Shown: positions 34,375 to 42,647, counted from the stretch's first letter. The stretch: DNA of 64,000 nt from Tessaracoccus sp. OS52 (GCF_020687685.1 NZ_JAJEWM010000001.1:620001-684000); one strand, 5' to 3'. Notes: generated from the letters alone by a model not told the origin. Numbers and translations: made by a program.

Positions 34375-36843
34375 CTAGCCACCAGCCTTCGGGACGCGCT
34401 TGCCGGGACGCTGGGTGATCAGTGGGAACAGCGCGAGGTCGTTGGCCCACATGCCCCAGGTGGCGGTGCCGTCGGAGGTGAAGGAGAAGAAGGCGTTGTT
34501 GTACCAACCAACGGGGACCTCCGGGTAGATGAGGGTTGCTTCGGGGTTCGTGACGGTGGGAAGCTCCCGGATCTCATTGACTCTGTTCACCCACACCAAC
34601 ATCCGCCCCTTGGACTGACCGAAGTCCCCGTAGCCGCCCAGGTTGCCGCGCTCCACGACGCGCCGCTTCGAGAGGTCGTAGCTGAACCATTCCCCATTGG
34701 GGCGGCGTCCCATCGCGTACAACAATCCGTCCTGGATTGCGATGCGCTCGTAGGAGTCCCACTCAGGGTCAAGCACCTCTCGCCACAGCACCTCGCGGGT
34801 GTTGAGGTCGATTGCCGCCACCTCGGCGGCGTCGCGGATCGGGCCCGGCGTCGACTGACCGTAGGTGTCGCCACAGATGTAGAGGACGTCGCCGTCGATG
34901 GCCATTCCCGTCACCCGCTGGTCGGGGAGGATGCCCTCCCGCATGTCGTAGGTTTCGGTTTCCAGGTCCACGAACGTCAGGGCACCGTTCCACGCGCTGT
35001 TGCGAGGGCCGGTGGCCACGACCAGCTGGTTGCGGACGCCGTCGGTGAGCATGGTGACAGGCCGTTGCTGGTTGCCGCCGATGGGACCGAAGTCCGTGGT
35101 CTCGAGTGTGTCGCGGTCGTACTTGACGATCGAGCAGCTCGGGTACATGGCGGCATAGACGGACCCGTCGGGTCCCTCCGTCATGGCCTTCGCCTCGCCG
35201 CGGGCGGGCAGGCTCTGCGAGCTGTGGGGGTTGGTCTCGTGGACGGTCATCGTGAAGTGGCCGCTGACGAACACCCGCTGGCCGTACTCCTGGAACACCA
35301 TGCTCTGCGCCTCGTCGGGGTACACGAAGTCCGTGGACAGCAGCGTGTTCACCGTCAGCCCGGTGCCGTCGACGCCCAAGGTCCAGATGTCACCGACGCC
35401 GGTGACGCCGACGAAGCGGCCGTCGGTGGTCATGTCCAGCAACACGTTCTCGACCTCGTCGTAGGGCTGGCCGATCTTGGTGAGGGTATCCGGGTCGACG
35501 CGGTAGAGGTTGGTGGTCCGGCGAACGATGGCGTAGACGGTGCCGTCCTCGGCGACGGTCAGGCGGTCGGCGAAGCGGTCCTCGGGCGCGATGGGGCGCA
35601 CGACACGGTCGGAGCCGTCCGAGCGGAAACTCACCACCTCTGCGCCGCTGGCGACGTAGACGTGCTCACCGGAGTGAGTCATGTCGAGGATGCCGACGGG
35701 GGAGTTCGTGAGGTGCTCGCTCAGGTCGAGGGGATCCTCGCCGCCCTCCTTGGCCCAGCGCACGACGCCGCCGGGTGCGGCTGAACCGCCGTATACGTAG
35801 TTGTCGTCGACGGCGAGGCCGGTGGCGTACAGCGAGGAGGAGATCCGTCCGTACTCCTCGACGGTGGCATCGGACAGGCGCACGCGCCGGACCGTGCAGT
35901 CAGGGTAGGTGCCCAGGTAGAGGTGTTCGCCGTCCACCAGCATCTGGTAGACCCAGATGTTGTTGCCGCCGATCTGTGCCCACGGCCCGGCCTGGTTTGT
36001 CTCCGGATCATAGCGCCAGACGTTTCCGTGGCCCGCAGCCCCGACGTAGACGTAGCGACCGTCGTTGGCCAACCAGTTGCCGGAGGCACCACCGAGGTCC
36101 ATGTCGAGGTACTGGACGAGGTTGCCCTGCGCGTCGACCTCGGCGATGCGCAGCATCTCCTCGACTGTGAAGCGGGCCGTGACGAACAGCCGGTCGCCCA
36201 TTAGCGTCGCACCGCGCACCGCCGCAGCCGGTGCGGCAGGGCCGAAGCGCTGGATCGGGAAGGGGTCGATCGCGGTCAGCGACGCGTCGTCGAAGTAGGC
36301 GACACCGTCGGCGATGGGTTGCAGCAGCATCGTCGCGTGGGTGGCTCCCGCGGGTGCCTCGCCGTTGACGTCGACGCGTCTCCACACGTCTCCGGCGGCG
36401 AACTTCTTGCTGTGGGTTGCCAGGCGCGTGTTTCCGGACCCCCAGTACTCGAGGGTCACCGAGGCCTCGCCGGACTCGACGAGGGCGTAGCTGCTGGCCT
36501 CGTGCGTCACCTCTGGCCGGGCCGGTACGCGGGTGCTTCGCAGCCCGACTTCCGCGGCGTCGGCACCCTCGAGGCGGACTGCCCTGGCGCCGGTGCGGAC
36601 GGCCGTCGTCTCGGGGCGGATGCGCTCGCTGGTCACCTCGCTGATGGATTCCCAGTGTGCGGGCCAACCGCTGGTGACATCCTCGAAACCCGCGTTGCGC
36701 AGGCCCCCTGCCGCTGCCGCCTCGTGGCCCGGGAAGATGCCCGCCCAGTTGGTGAGTGCCCCAGCGCCGACGGCGAGCGTGCCTCCCATGACGGCACGCC
36801 TGCTGGCCCGGATCGGCTGTCCGGCTCGTACGTCGTTGTTCAT
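34375..36843 (-). CDS. TAT-exported multi-domain propeller protein
   Basis: An 822-residue exported protein. The twin-arginine signal is SRRAVMGGTLAVGAGAL (residues about 15-31). Residues about 47-180 resemble a carbohydrate-binding-type module (LRNAGFEDVTSGWPAHWE, then VAYFDDASLTAIDP). The remainder consists of repeated strands that look like beta-propeller blades (WLANDGRYVYVGAAGHGNVW, VDGEHLYLGTYPDCTVRRV, VDDNYVYGGSAA). No catalytic motif could be identified; a sugar or glycan role is inferred from the N-terminal module. ATG 36843 is preceded by GGAGTTGGAG. A 12-bp inverted repeat lies 19 bases upstream. It is divergent from an ArsR regulator. Confidence 0.72.
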   Translation of the reverse strand: MNNDVRAGQPIRASRRAVMGGTLAVGAGALTNWAGIFPGHEAAAAGGLRNAGFEDVTSGWPAHWESISEVTSERIRPETTAVRTGARAVRLEGADAAEVGLRSTRVPARPEVTHEASSYALVESGEASVTLEYWGSGNTRLATHSKKFAAGDVWRRVDVNGEAPAGATHATMLLQPIADGVAYFDDASLTAIDPFPIQRFGPAAPAAAVRGATLMGDRLFVTARFTVEEMLRIAEVDAQGNLVQYLDMDLGGASGNWLANDGRYVYVGAAGHGNVWRYDPETNQAGPWAQIGGNNIWVYQMLVDGEHLYLGTYPDCTVRRVRLSDATVEEYGRISSSLYATGLAVDDNYVYGGSAAPGGVVRWAKEGGEDPLDLSEHLTNSPVGILDMTHSGEHVYVASGAEVVSFRSDGSDRVVRPIAPEDRFADRLTVAEDGTVYAIVRRTTNLYRVDPDTLTKIGQPYDEVENVLLDMTTDGRFVGVTGVGDIWTLGVDGTGLTVNTLLSTDFVYPDEAQSMVFQEYGQRVFVSGHFTMTVHETNPHSSQSLPARGEAKAMTEGPDGSVYAAMYPSCSIVKYDRDTLETTDFGPIGGNQQRPVTMLTDGVRNQLVVATGPRNSAWNGALTFVDLETETYDMREGILPDQRVTGMAIDGDVLYICGDTYGQSTPGPIRDAAEVAAIDLNTREVLWREVLDPEWDSYERIAIQDGLLYAMGRRPNGEWFSYDLSKRRVVERGNLGGYGDFGQSKGRMLVWVNRVNEIRELPTVTNPEATLIYPEVPVGWYNNAFFSFTSDGTATWGMWANDLALFPLITQRPGKRVPKAGG

Positions 36844-36861
36844 GATGCTCCAACTCCTTCG

Positions 36862-36891
36862 GTGGCTACAGAATAGGTTTTCTGTAGCCAC
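36862..36891 (-). promoter_or_regulatory. 12-bp inverted repeat upstream of the propeller gene
   Basis: GTGGCTACAGAA (36862-36873) and its exact complement TTCTGTAGCCAC (36880-36891) flank six bases. On the minus strand the spacer boundary reads TATTCT, usable as a -10 box, so the palindrome overlaps the probable promoter. It is unlike the CAACCAAATGGTTG operator of the neighbouring ArsR gene and so would need another regulator. Confidence 0.65.
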
Positions 36892-36978
36892 AGGATGCCA
36901 TTCGAAGGGGTCAACGCTGCCGGTCGTCCGTTCGGCGATCCGCAAACCTTGCCTCCGATGGCGTAAGGGCGTAACCTG

Positions 36979-36992
36979 CAACCAAATGGTTG
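36979..36992 (+). promoter_or_regulatory. ArsR operator, copy 1
   Basis: CAACCAAATGGTTG, a perfect 6-2-6 inverted repeat covering the start codon of the first ArsR gene. The same 14 bases occur at 40520-40533 before the second ArsR gene. Confidence 0.65.
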
Positions 36993-37330
36993 TAGATCAG
37001 TTGAGTGACGCAGAGGTCGACCGCATCTTCCAGGCACTGGCGGATGTGACTCGTCGCGACATCATTCGTCGGGCGATGCTGCAGGAGCAGTCGGTCTCGG
37101 CACTGGCCCGCAACTACGAGATGAGCTTCGCTGCCGTGCAGAAGCACGTCGCGGTCCTGGAGCGGGCCTCGCTGGTGGTCAAGCAGCGACGCGGAAGGGA
37201 GCAGTTGGTGCACGGCAATCCCGAAGGCCTGAACCGGGCGATGGAACTGTTGCGGGCCTATGACGAAATCTGGCGCGCACGCGCCAGCCGGATCGGGGAC
37301 ATCCTCTCCGACGACAGCCAAGGACACTGA
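36986..37330 (+). CDS. ArsR-family repressor paired with SRPBCC protein (copy 1)
   Basis: A 114-residue winged-helix protein of the ArsR type without metal-binding cysteines. VDRIFQALADVTRRDIIRRA at the start, then SVSALARNYEMSFAAVQKHVAVLERASLVVKQRRGREQ (helix-turn-helix and wing). Followed after two bases by an SRPBCC/AHSA1 gene, a very common pair whose regulator is thought to sense an unknown hydrophobic ligand. The ATG is inside the CAACCAAATGGTTG operator, with TAACCT as possible -10 eight bases upstream. Divergent from the propeller gene. Confidence 0.85.
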   Translation: MVVDQLSDAEVDRIFQALADVTRRDIIRRAMLQEQSVSALARNYEMSFAAVQKHVAVLERASLVVKQRRGREQLVHGNPEGLNRAMELLRAYDEIWRARASRIGDILSDDSQGH

Positions 37331-37332
37331 AC

Positions 37333-37821
37333 ATGACGATCTCCAGCACCAATCTGGATGCCCAGGAGCTGACGTTCACGCTGGTGAACGAGTTCGACGC
37401 CCCCGTGGAGCGGGTTTGGCAGGTCTGGGAGGACCCGCGCCAGCTCGAACGCTGGTGGGGTCCGCCCACCTGGCCGGCCACCTTCACCCGCCACGAGTTT
37501 CGCACCGACGGCCAGGCCCGCTACTACATGTCCGGACCCGACGGTGAGAAGGCGGCGGGGTGGTGGCGGTTCCTGGAGATCCAGGCGCCCACGCGGCTGG
37601 TCTTCGAGGACGGATTCGCCGGTGACGACGGCGAACCCAGCGGGTTTCTCGGCACGACACGGTGCGAGGTGACGCTGTCGCCCACCGAGGGCGGCACCCG
37701 GATGACGGTCGTGTCCCACTTCGAGAACAGGGAGCAACTGGAGGAGATGGTGAAGATGGGAATGGAGGAAGGCATGACGGGGGCCATTGGGCAGATCGAC
37801 GCCGTCCTCGCCCAATCCTGA
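37333..37821 (+). CDS. SRPBCC/AHSA1-domain protein (copy 1)
   Basis: A 162-residue START-like ligand-binding protein (AHSA1/COG3832 type). FTLVNEFDAPVERVWQVWED at the start, then LERWWGPPTWP, GEKAAGWWRFLEI and TRMTVVSHFENREQLEEMVK show the helix-grip fold with its hydrophobic pocket. Function unknown; probably binds a small hydrophobic compound. Same operon as the ArsR gene, and closely related in layout to the pair at 40.6-41.5 kb. dinB begins 18 bases downstream under its own -10. Confidence 0.85.
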   Translation: MTISSTNLDAQELTFTLVNEFDAPVERVWQVWEDPRQLERWWGPPTWPATFTRHEFRTDGQARYYMSGPDGEKAAGWWRFLEIQAPTRLVFEDGFAGDDGEPSGFLGTTRCEVTLSPTEGGTRMTVVSHFENREQLEEMVKMGMEEGMTGAIGQIDAVLAQS

Positions 37822-37839
37822 CGGCGGTAGCCTCGGGGC

Positions 37840-39189
37840 ATGCGCTCGTCGGCCAGCATCCTCCACCTGGACCTGGATGCGTTCTTCGCCGCCGTCGAGC
37901 AGCGGGACAAGCCGAGTTTGCGGGGCAAGCCGGTGGTTGTGGGTGGTGCTGGCCCGCGCGGCGTCGTCGCCACGGCGAGCTACGAGGCCCGACGCTTCGG
38001 TGTCCGGTCCGCCATGCCGGGCACCGAGGCACGGCGCCGCGCTCCCCAGGCGGCCTTCCTCGGTGGCAGGTTTGATGCCTACCGGCAGTCGTCGCGAATA
38101 GTGATGGCGCTGCTCAGGGAGATCTCGCCCCTGGTCGAGCCTCTCAGCCTGGACGAGGCGTTCGTGGACCTCGCGGCCAGCAACTGGGACCTGGGCGATG
38201 TAGAGGAACATGTCACCCGGCTTCGTGCCGAACTCGCGGAACGGACTGGGGGACTGACGGCGTCGGTGGGGGTGGCCTCCAGCAAGTTCCTGGCCAAGCT
38301 CGCCTCCGAGGCGGCGAAGCCGGATGGTTTCCGCGTGATCCGCACGGGGGAGGAACTGGACTTCATCGCGCCCCTTCCTGTCCGCGCGATCCCAGGCGTG
38401 GGTCCCGTCACCGAGCAGAAACTCATCACCATCGGCATGTACACCGTCGAGGACCTCCGCGGGGCGGACCCCGCCGAGCTCACTCGTGAGCTGGGCAGGG
38501 CGGCGGGCGAGGCGTTGGCCCAGCTCGCGTTCGCCCGCGACGACCGACCGGTGTCCGCCGAGCGCGAGGCCAAGTCCATCTCCACCGAGGACACCTTTCC
38601 CGTCGACATCAAGGACCGTGGCGAGTTGGAGACCATCCTTCGCCGCGACGCTCTGCAGGTGGCCAGACGCGTGCAGGCCGCGGGCCTGTTCGCCCGCACC
38701 ATCAGCGTCAAGGTGCGGATGGGGGACTTCACCACCATCTCCAAGGCGCGCTCGCTCGCCGGTGCGACCGACCGCGTCGAGGTGATCACGGGCGTGGGTG
38801 GGGAACTGCTGGCGGAGGTGGATGTCCGCGGCGGCGTCCGGCTGCTCGGAATCGGGGTGTCCAACTTCACCAGGGCGGCCCAGGAGCAGCTCTTCGACGA
38901 CGAGTCCGAGAGGCCGGTCGGGCCCACGGAAACGATGCGCGAGGTGGCGGTCTCGGGAGTCCGTGGCAGTGGGTACTACCCCGGGGCCGACGTCGAGCAC
39001 GACGCGCACGGCCGGGGCTGGGTCTGGGGTGCCGGGCTGGGGCGCGTCACGGTCCGGTTCGAGACCCGCGAAACGGGACCAGGTCCGATCCGTACCTTCA
39101 AGGAGGACGACACCGCGCTGCGCCCCGCGACCGAGCTGCCGGACCTGCCGGGCAGCGCCGCACTGACCGACGCGTCGCCCGGGGAGTGA
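37840..39189 (+). CDS. dinB: DNA polymerase IV (Y-family)
   Basis: Error-prone translesion polymerase. Signature parts: LHLDLDAFFAAVEQRDKP (first metal acid), YEARRFGVRSAMPG, LSLDEAFVDLA (second acidic pair), TASVGVASSKFLAKLASE and IPGVGPVTEQKL (helix-hairpin-helix). At 449 residues it has a C-terminal extension beyond the little-finger domain (from about residue 350) and no clear beta-clamp motif except QEQLF (QAQLF-like, near residue 347). Leaderless: TAGCCT six bases before ATG. No LexA-box-like site is evident upstream. Confidence 0.93.
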   Translation: MRSSASILHLDLDAFFAAVEQRDKPSLRGKPVVVGGAGPRGVVATASYEARRFGVRSAMPGTEARRRAPQAAFLGGRFDAYRQSSRIVMALLREISPLVEPLSLDEAFVDLAASNWDLGDVEEHVTRLRAELAERTGGLTASVGVASSKFLAKLASEAAKPDGFRVIRTGEELDFIAPLPVRAIPGVGPVTEQKLITIGMYTVEDLRGADPAELTRELGRAAGEALAQLAFARDDRPVSAEREAKSISTEDTFPVDIKDRGELETILRRDALQVARRVQAAGLFARTISVKVRMGDFTTISKARSLAGATDRVEVITGVGGELLAEVDVRGGVRLLGIGVSNFTRAAQEQLFDDESERPVGPTETMREVAVSGVRGSGYYPGADVEHDAHGRGWVWGAGLGRVTVRFETRETGPGPIRTFKEDDTALRPATELPDLPGSAALTDASPGE

Positions 39190-39222
39190 CCGGCCGCGGG
39201 ACGCGCCGCATAGAATCCAGGG

Positions 39223-39786
39223 ATGGGAGCCAGACTCTTCACCGCGGTGCTGCCGCCACCCTCGGTGGTGCACGAACTGACCACCTGGCTGGAACCGCGT
39301 CGCGAGGCCGGCGTCGAGGTGTGGCGCTGGACCAGACCGGAGGGGTGGCACCTGACCACGGCGTTCATGTCGTCGGTGCCGGTGGATGCCCGGGACCGGC
39401 TGGTGGAGGGGTTGGCGGAGTCCCTCGGACGGGTGCAGAGGTTCGACGTCGGGGTCCAGGGAGCGGTCTGCTTCCCCGGAGTCGAGCGCGCCAAGGCGCT
39501 CGCGCTTGGGTTGGCAGACGGCAAGGAGGAACTGGCCGCGCTGGCGCGCAAGTGCCGAGCGGTCGCCGCACACGCGGGCGCAGCACCCGACGGCTCCGCC
39601 TTCGTCGGACACCTGACCTTGGCCCGAGCCCGGCGCCCGTTCGACGCCACCAAGTGGTTCCACGTCGTAGACGCATTTCCCGGATGGTCCTGGCCGGTGG
39701 AGGACGTGGTGCTAGTGGAATCCCACCTGGCGGACAAGGGCAACCGCTACGAGGTCGTTGAGCGCTTCGGGTTGTCGTCGACGTGA
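39223..39786 (+). CDS. thpR: RNA 2',3'-cyclic phosphodiesterase
   Basis: A 187-residue 2H-phosphoesterase of the LigT/ThpR group, opening 2',3'-cyclic phosphates on RNA ends. The two His motifs HLTTAF (residues 43-48) and HLTLAR (near 128) are clear, with the N-terminal LFTAVLPP start. Leaderless: TAGAAT (39211-39216) six bases before ATG. It follows dinB by 33 bases. A more distant 2H protein is present at 54868-55464. Confidence 0.9.
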   Translation: MGARLFTAVLPPPSVVHELTTWLEPRREAGVEVWRWTRPEGWHLTTAFMSSVPVDARDRLVEGLAESLGRVQRFDVGVQGAVCFPGVERAKALALGLADGKEELAALARKCRAVAAHAGAAPDGSAFVGHLTLARARRPFDATKWFHVVDAFPGWSWPVEDVVLVESHLADKGNRYEVVERFGLSST

Positions 39787-39835
39787 TCCGGACAGCTGGG
39801 TGGCCTATGCTTGACGACGCTCCCAGTGTGGGCGA

Positions 39836-39917
39836 GCCGAAGTGGTGGAATTGGTAGACACGCAGGATTTAGGTTCCTGTGCCTTCGGGCGTGAGGGTTC
39901 AAGTCCCTTCTTCGGTA
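39836..39917 (+). tRNA. tRNA-Leu (anticodon TAG)
   Basis: Acceptor GCCGAAG pairs with CTTCGGT (39910-39916). The anticodon stem CAGGA/TCCTG encloses TTTAGGT with anticodon TAG. A long variable arm (TGCCTTCGGGCG) marks class II. T arm GGGTTCAAGTCCC is standard. No encoded CCA. A TATGCT at 39816-39821 may be its -10. Confidence 0.95.
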
Positions 39918-39938
39918 CCGTGCCTTCCGGGCTGGTGG

Positions 39939-40478
39939 TCACCTGCTGGTGCCGGGTTGGGTCGCCTGATCGGACCGCTCGTCATTGGAATCCTTCGGCA
40001 GGACGGTCAGGGGAACCACGAGCCACAGGACGACGATCACCAGGAAGGTCGCGCCGGCAGATATCCAGGCGGTCGTCACCCCGACCACCAGGCTGACGAT
40101 CAGCCCGACGGCACCCACGAACGCAGCGCCCAGGAAGCCGATGGACGCCTTCGCGACGTGGCTACCGAAGTCGACGAGCCGGTCCTTTGCCCTCTGCCTG
40201 AACAGGATCCGGTGCGCGATGACGGGCGCCAGGATGCAGATGGTCGAGGCGGTCATGCAGGCGAAGACGATGAGGTAGAGCAGGCGCTGGCTGGCGTCGA
40301 GGTCCCCGAATCCGCTCTGGAACGGCAGAATCAACAGGAAGCCGAACAGGATCTGGATGCCGGTCTGCGCCACCCTGAACTCCTGCAGGAGTTCACCCCA
40401 GTTGCGGTCCAGCCGCTCAGCCTCGGTCTCATGGCGGCGCTGAGAGCCTGAATCGGCTGCCTTGTCCTGGGGGCCCAT
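39939..40478 (-). CDS. DUF6328 family membrane protein
   Basis: A 179-residue protein of the DUF6328 family, unknown function. A charged N-terminus (RRHETEAERLDRNWGELLQE) precedes FRVAQTGIQILFGFLLILPF and about four membrane segments. ATG 40478 follows TACAAT by six bases (leaderless), with TTTGGA at a 17-base spacing. The ArsR operators at 40520-40579 lie just upstream, so the divergent ArsR may also control it. Confidence 0.82.
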   Translation of the reverse strand: MGPQDKAADSGSQRRHETEAERLDRNWGELLQEFRVAQTGIQILFGFLLILPFQSGFGDLDASQRLLYLIVFACMTASTICILAPVIAHRILFRQRAKDRLVDFGSHVAKASIGFLGAAFVGAVGLIVSLVVGVTTAWISAGATFLVIVVLWLVVPLTVLPKDSNDERSDQATQPGTSR

Positions 40479-40519
40479 CGGTCGATTGTAGAACCGGGAC
40501 AGGGCGCTCCAAACGAATT

Positions 40520-40579
40520 CAACCAAATGGTTGACAAGTTCTTGTCGGGGGCGCAGCATGGTATTCAACCAAACGGTTT
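40520..40579. promoter_or_regulatory. Two ArsR operators, copy 2 region
   Basis: CAACCAAATGGTTG (40520-40533) matches the first ArsR operator exactly; CAACCAAACGGTTT (40566-40579) is a degenerate second copy just before the GGAG of the gene. TTGACA (40531-40536) overlaps the first site and could be the -35. This spacing of two sites suits repression of the ArsR-SRPBCC operon and perhaps the DUF6328 gene. Confidence 0.7.
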
Positions 40580-40589
40580 AGGAGTGGTC

Positions 40590-40967
40590 ATGGCGGATGA
40601 GTTGTCGAGGGTGTTCGCGGCGCTGGCGGACCCGACGCGGCGGGACATCGTCGCGCGGCTGGCCGCAGCGGATGCGACGGTGAGCGAGCTCGCCGAACCC
40701 TACGACGTGAGCATCCAGGCGGTCTCCAAGCATCTGAAAGTGCTGGAGGACGCGGGGTTGGTCACTCGGAGCCGGGAGGCGCAGCGGCGTCCGGTGCACC
40801 TGGACGCGAACGTTTTCGATCTCATGACGAAATGGATCGAGCGCTACCGCAGGCAGGCCGAGGAGCGCTACCAGCGCCTCGACGCCGTGCTGGCGGAACT
40901 CAACGACACCTCCGGGACCGACGTCCCGGGGGACCAGCAATCCTCACCGAAGGGAATGGTGTCATGA
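40590..40967 (+). CDS. ArsR-family repressor paired with SRPBCC protein (copy 2)
   Basis: A 125-residue winged-helix protein with DELSRVFAALADPTRRDIVA, EPYDVSIQAVSKHLKVLED and LVTRSREAQRRPVHLD, no cysteine metal site. The same layout as the ArsR at 36986 but more divergent than a fresh copy. ATG 40590 follows GGAG, immediately after the second operator. Its stop overlaps the SRPBCC start (ATGA). Confidence 0.9.
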   Translation: MADELSRVFAALADPTRRDIVARLAAADATVSELAEPYDVSIQAVSKHLKVLEDAGLVTRSREAQRRPVHLDANVFDLMTKWIERYRRQAEERYQRLDAVLAELNDTSGTDVPGDQQSSPKGMVS

Positions 40968-41455
40968 GCACCTCAACACACATCACGCAGGCGACCATCA
41001 CGGTCGACCCCGACCTGCCCATAGTCCGCATCACCCGCGACTTCCGGGCCACCCCCGCGCAACTGGTCCGGGCCCACACGGACAAGGACTTGTTCGCCCG
41101 CTGGGTTGGCCCCGACGACCTCGACACGGTCATCGACGAGTGGGACGCCCGAACCGGGGGCAGCTACCGGTTCCACCAGACCAGCGGCGACGAGGTCTAC
41201 TCGTTCCGGGGCTGTTTCCACACCGTTTCCGAGGATCGCCTCGTGCAGACGTTCACCTGGGAGGGCATGCCCGACGCCGTCTCTCTCGACACCATGGTGT
41301 TCGAGGATCTCGGCAACGGCGTCACGCGGATGCACAGCCAGTCGCTGCTCGACAGCTTCGAGGGCCGCGATGGGATGATCGCCTCGGGCATGGAGGTCGG
41401 CATCAACGAAGGCTATGCCAAGCTGGACCGGCTGCTGGAGTCGGGCGAGGTCTGA
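40964..41455 (+). CDS. SRPBCC/AHSA1-domain protein (copy 2)
   Basis: A 163-residue START-like protein: PIVRITRDFRATPAQLVRAH, LFARWVGPDDLDTVIDEWD, GGSYRFHQTSGDEVYSFRG and VQTFTWEGMPDAVSLDTMVF. Coupled to the ArsR by ATGA. Its 3' end overlaps the convergent yigZ gene by 43 bases. The ligand is unknown. Confidence 0.88.
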   Translation: MSTSTHITQATITVDPDLPIVRITRDFRATPAQLVRAHTDKDLFARWVGPDDLDTVIDEWDARTGGSYRFHQTSGDEVYSFRGCFHTVSEDRLVQTFTWEGMPDAVSLDTMVFEDLGNGVTRMHSQSLLDSFEGRDGMIASGMEVGINEGYAKLDRLLESGEV

Positions 41456-42126
41456 TCCACCCAGCGCTCGTCGACGAACCGGGCCACCAGTGATCCCGAT
41501 GACAGGGCCGTGAGGGCGACGTCGAAGTCCTCACGGCTCCGCCGCGGGACCGCGAGGCGGATGGTTGCGGTCTGGGCCCAGTCCACGCCGTCGACAACCA
41601 CGTGTGTCCCGTCGCCCAGCACTAGCCCCCGCAACTGGGACTCCACCGAGCCTGCGTCGGCTGCCGAAACCTCCACGGCCAGCACGCTGCACAGTACGAC
41701 GGTCCTGGTTCCAGCCGCGGCCACGGCCCGGGCGACGGCGTCGGAGTACGCCCGGACCAGCCCGCCCGCGCCCAGCTTCACTCCGCCGAAGTAGCGGGTC
41801 ACGACGGCGACGACGTCGGTCAGGTGGTTGCTGTTCAGGACGCCGAGCATCGGCACCCCGGCGGTGCCGGAGGGTTCGCCGTCGTCCGAGGAGCGGGCAG
41901 TGCGCGCGTCGGGGCCGAGCACGAACGCGCTGCAGTGGTGCCTGGCGTCGAAGTGGGTCCTTCGGCGGTCCTCGATGACGGCGCGCGCCTCGTCCTCGGA
42001 GGTGACCCTGCGCAGCCTCGTGAGGAACCTGGAGCGTTTGATCTCTAGCTCCACGTCGACGCCGCCACGGGGCGGGGCGTCGATGGTCAGGAACCCCGAT
42101 GGTCCCTGCGGGAGCGGGTCAGACAC
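41413..42126 (-). CDS. yigZ: YigZ/IMPACT family protein
   Basis: A 237-residue member of the YigZ/IMPACT family, of uncertain function (translation-linked in eukaryotes). Features: KRSRFLTRLRRVTSEDEARA, HCSAFVLG, SSDDGEPSGTAGVPMLGVL, VVTRYFGGVKLGAGGLVRAY. GTG 42126 overlaps the end of bcp by eight bases. Its 3' end overlaps the convergent SRPBCC gene by 43 bases, which is unusual for this window. Confidence 0.9.
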   Translation of the reverse strand: MSDPLPQGPSGFLTIDAPPRGGVDVELEIKRSRFLTRLRRVTSEDEARAVIEDRRRTHFDARHHCSAFVLGPDARTARSSDDGEPSGTAGVPMLGVLNSNHLTDVVAVVTRYFGGVKLGAGGLVRAYSDAVARAVAAAGTRTVVLCSVLAVEVSAADAGSVESQLRGLVLGDGTHVVVDGVDWAQTATIRLAVPRRSREDFDVALTALSSGSLVARFVDERWVDQTSPDSSSRSSLA

Positions 42127-42598
42127 CCAGTTCGCGTCGGAGCTTCGCCACGTGGCCGGTGGCCTTCACGTTGTACTGCGCGACCCGGACGGTGCCCTCG
42201 CCCTGCTCGTCGACGTCGATCACGAAGGTGGATCGGAGCACGCCCTCGATCTCCTTGCCGTAGAGCTTCTTGGTGCCGTAGGCGCCGTAGGCGTTCAGCG
42301 CTTCCTTGTCGGTGTCGGAGAGCAGTGTGAACCCGACGTCGGACTTCTCCTTGAACTTCGCGAGCCGCTCCACCGGGTCCGGCGAGACGCCTACCACCGA
42401 GTAGCCGGCCTCCTTCAGCGGTTCCAGCGATTCCGAGAAGTCGACGGCCTGGGTGGTGCAGCCCGGCGTCATGGCCGCCGGGTAGAAGTAGAGGATCACA
42501 GACGAGCCGGCGTAGTCCGACAGCGAAACGGAGTTGCCCTCGGAATCCAGCAGGGGCACGTCCGGGGCCTTCGAGCCTTGTGTCAAGCGCGCAGTCAT
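42119..42598 (-). CDS. bcp: Thiol peroxidase BCP (peroxiredoxin Q)
   Basis: Reduces hydrogen peroxide and alkyl peroxides with thioredoxin or mycothiol-dependent partners. Peroxidatic Cys in PAAMTPGCTTQAVDF (TPGCT); the typical second Cys five residues later is absent (CTTQA rather than CTxxAC), so it is a 1-Cys type. 159 residues is normal. Leaderless: TAGGAT six bases before ATG 42598. The divergent DUF3618 gene has TAGGCT close by. Confidence 0.92.
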   Translation of the reverse strand: MTARLTQGSKAPDVPLLDSEGNSVSLSDYAGSSVILYFYPAAMTPGCTTQAVDFSESLEPLKEAGYSVVGVSPDPVERLAKFKEKSDVGFTLLSDTDKEALNAYGAYGTKKLYGKEIEGVLRSTFVIDVDEQGEGTVRVAQYNVKATGHVAKLRRELGV

Positions 42599-42647
42599 GC
42601 GCCCATCCTAGGGGCTAGGCTGTGGGTGATCGACGTAAGGAGATTCC

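Noticed and set aside
34098-34418. Short open frames on both strands around the 13-bp hairpin
   Set aside because: No ribosome binding sites, biased composition, and they overlap each other and the hairpin.
37258-39663. Long open frame (801 codons) on the minus strand opposite SRPBCC copy 1, dinB and thpR
   Set aside because: It lies antisense to three well-supported genes, has an unnatural Gly/Arg/Pro-rich composition and no family resemblance; typical of antisense frames in GC-rich DNA.
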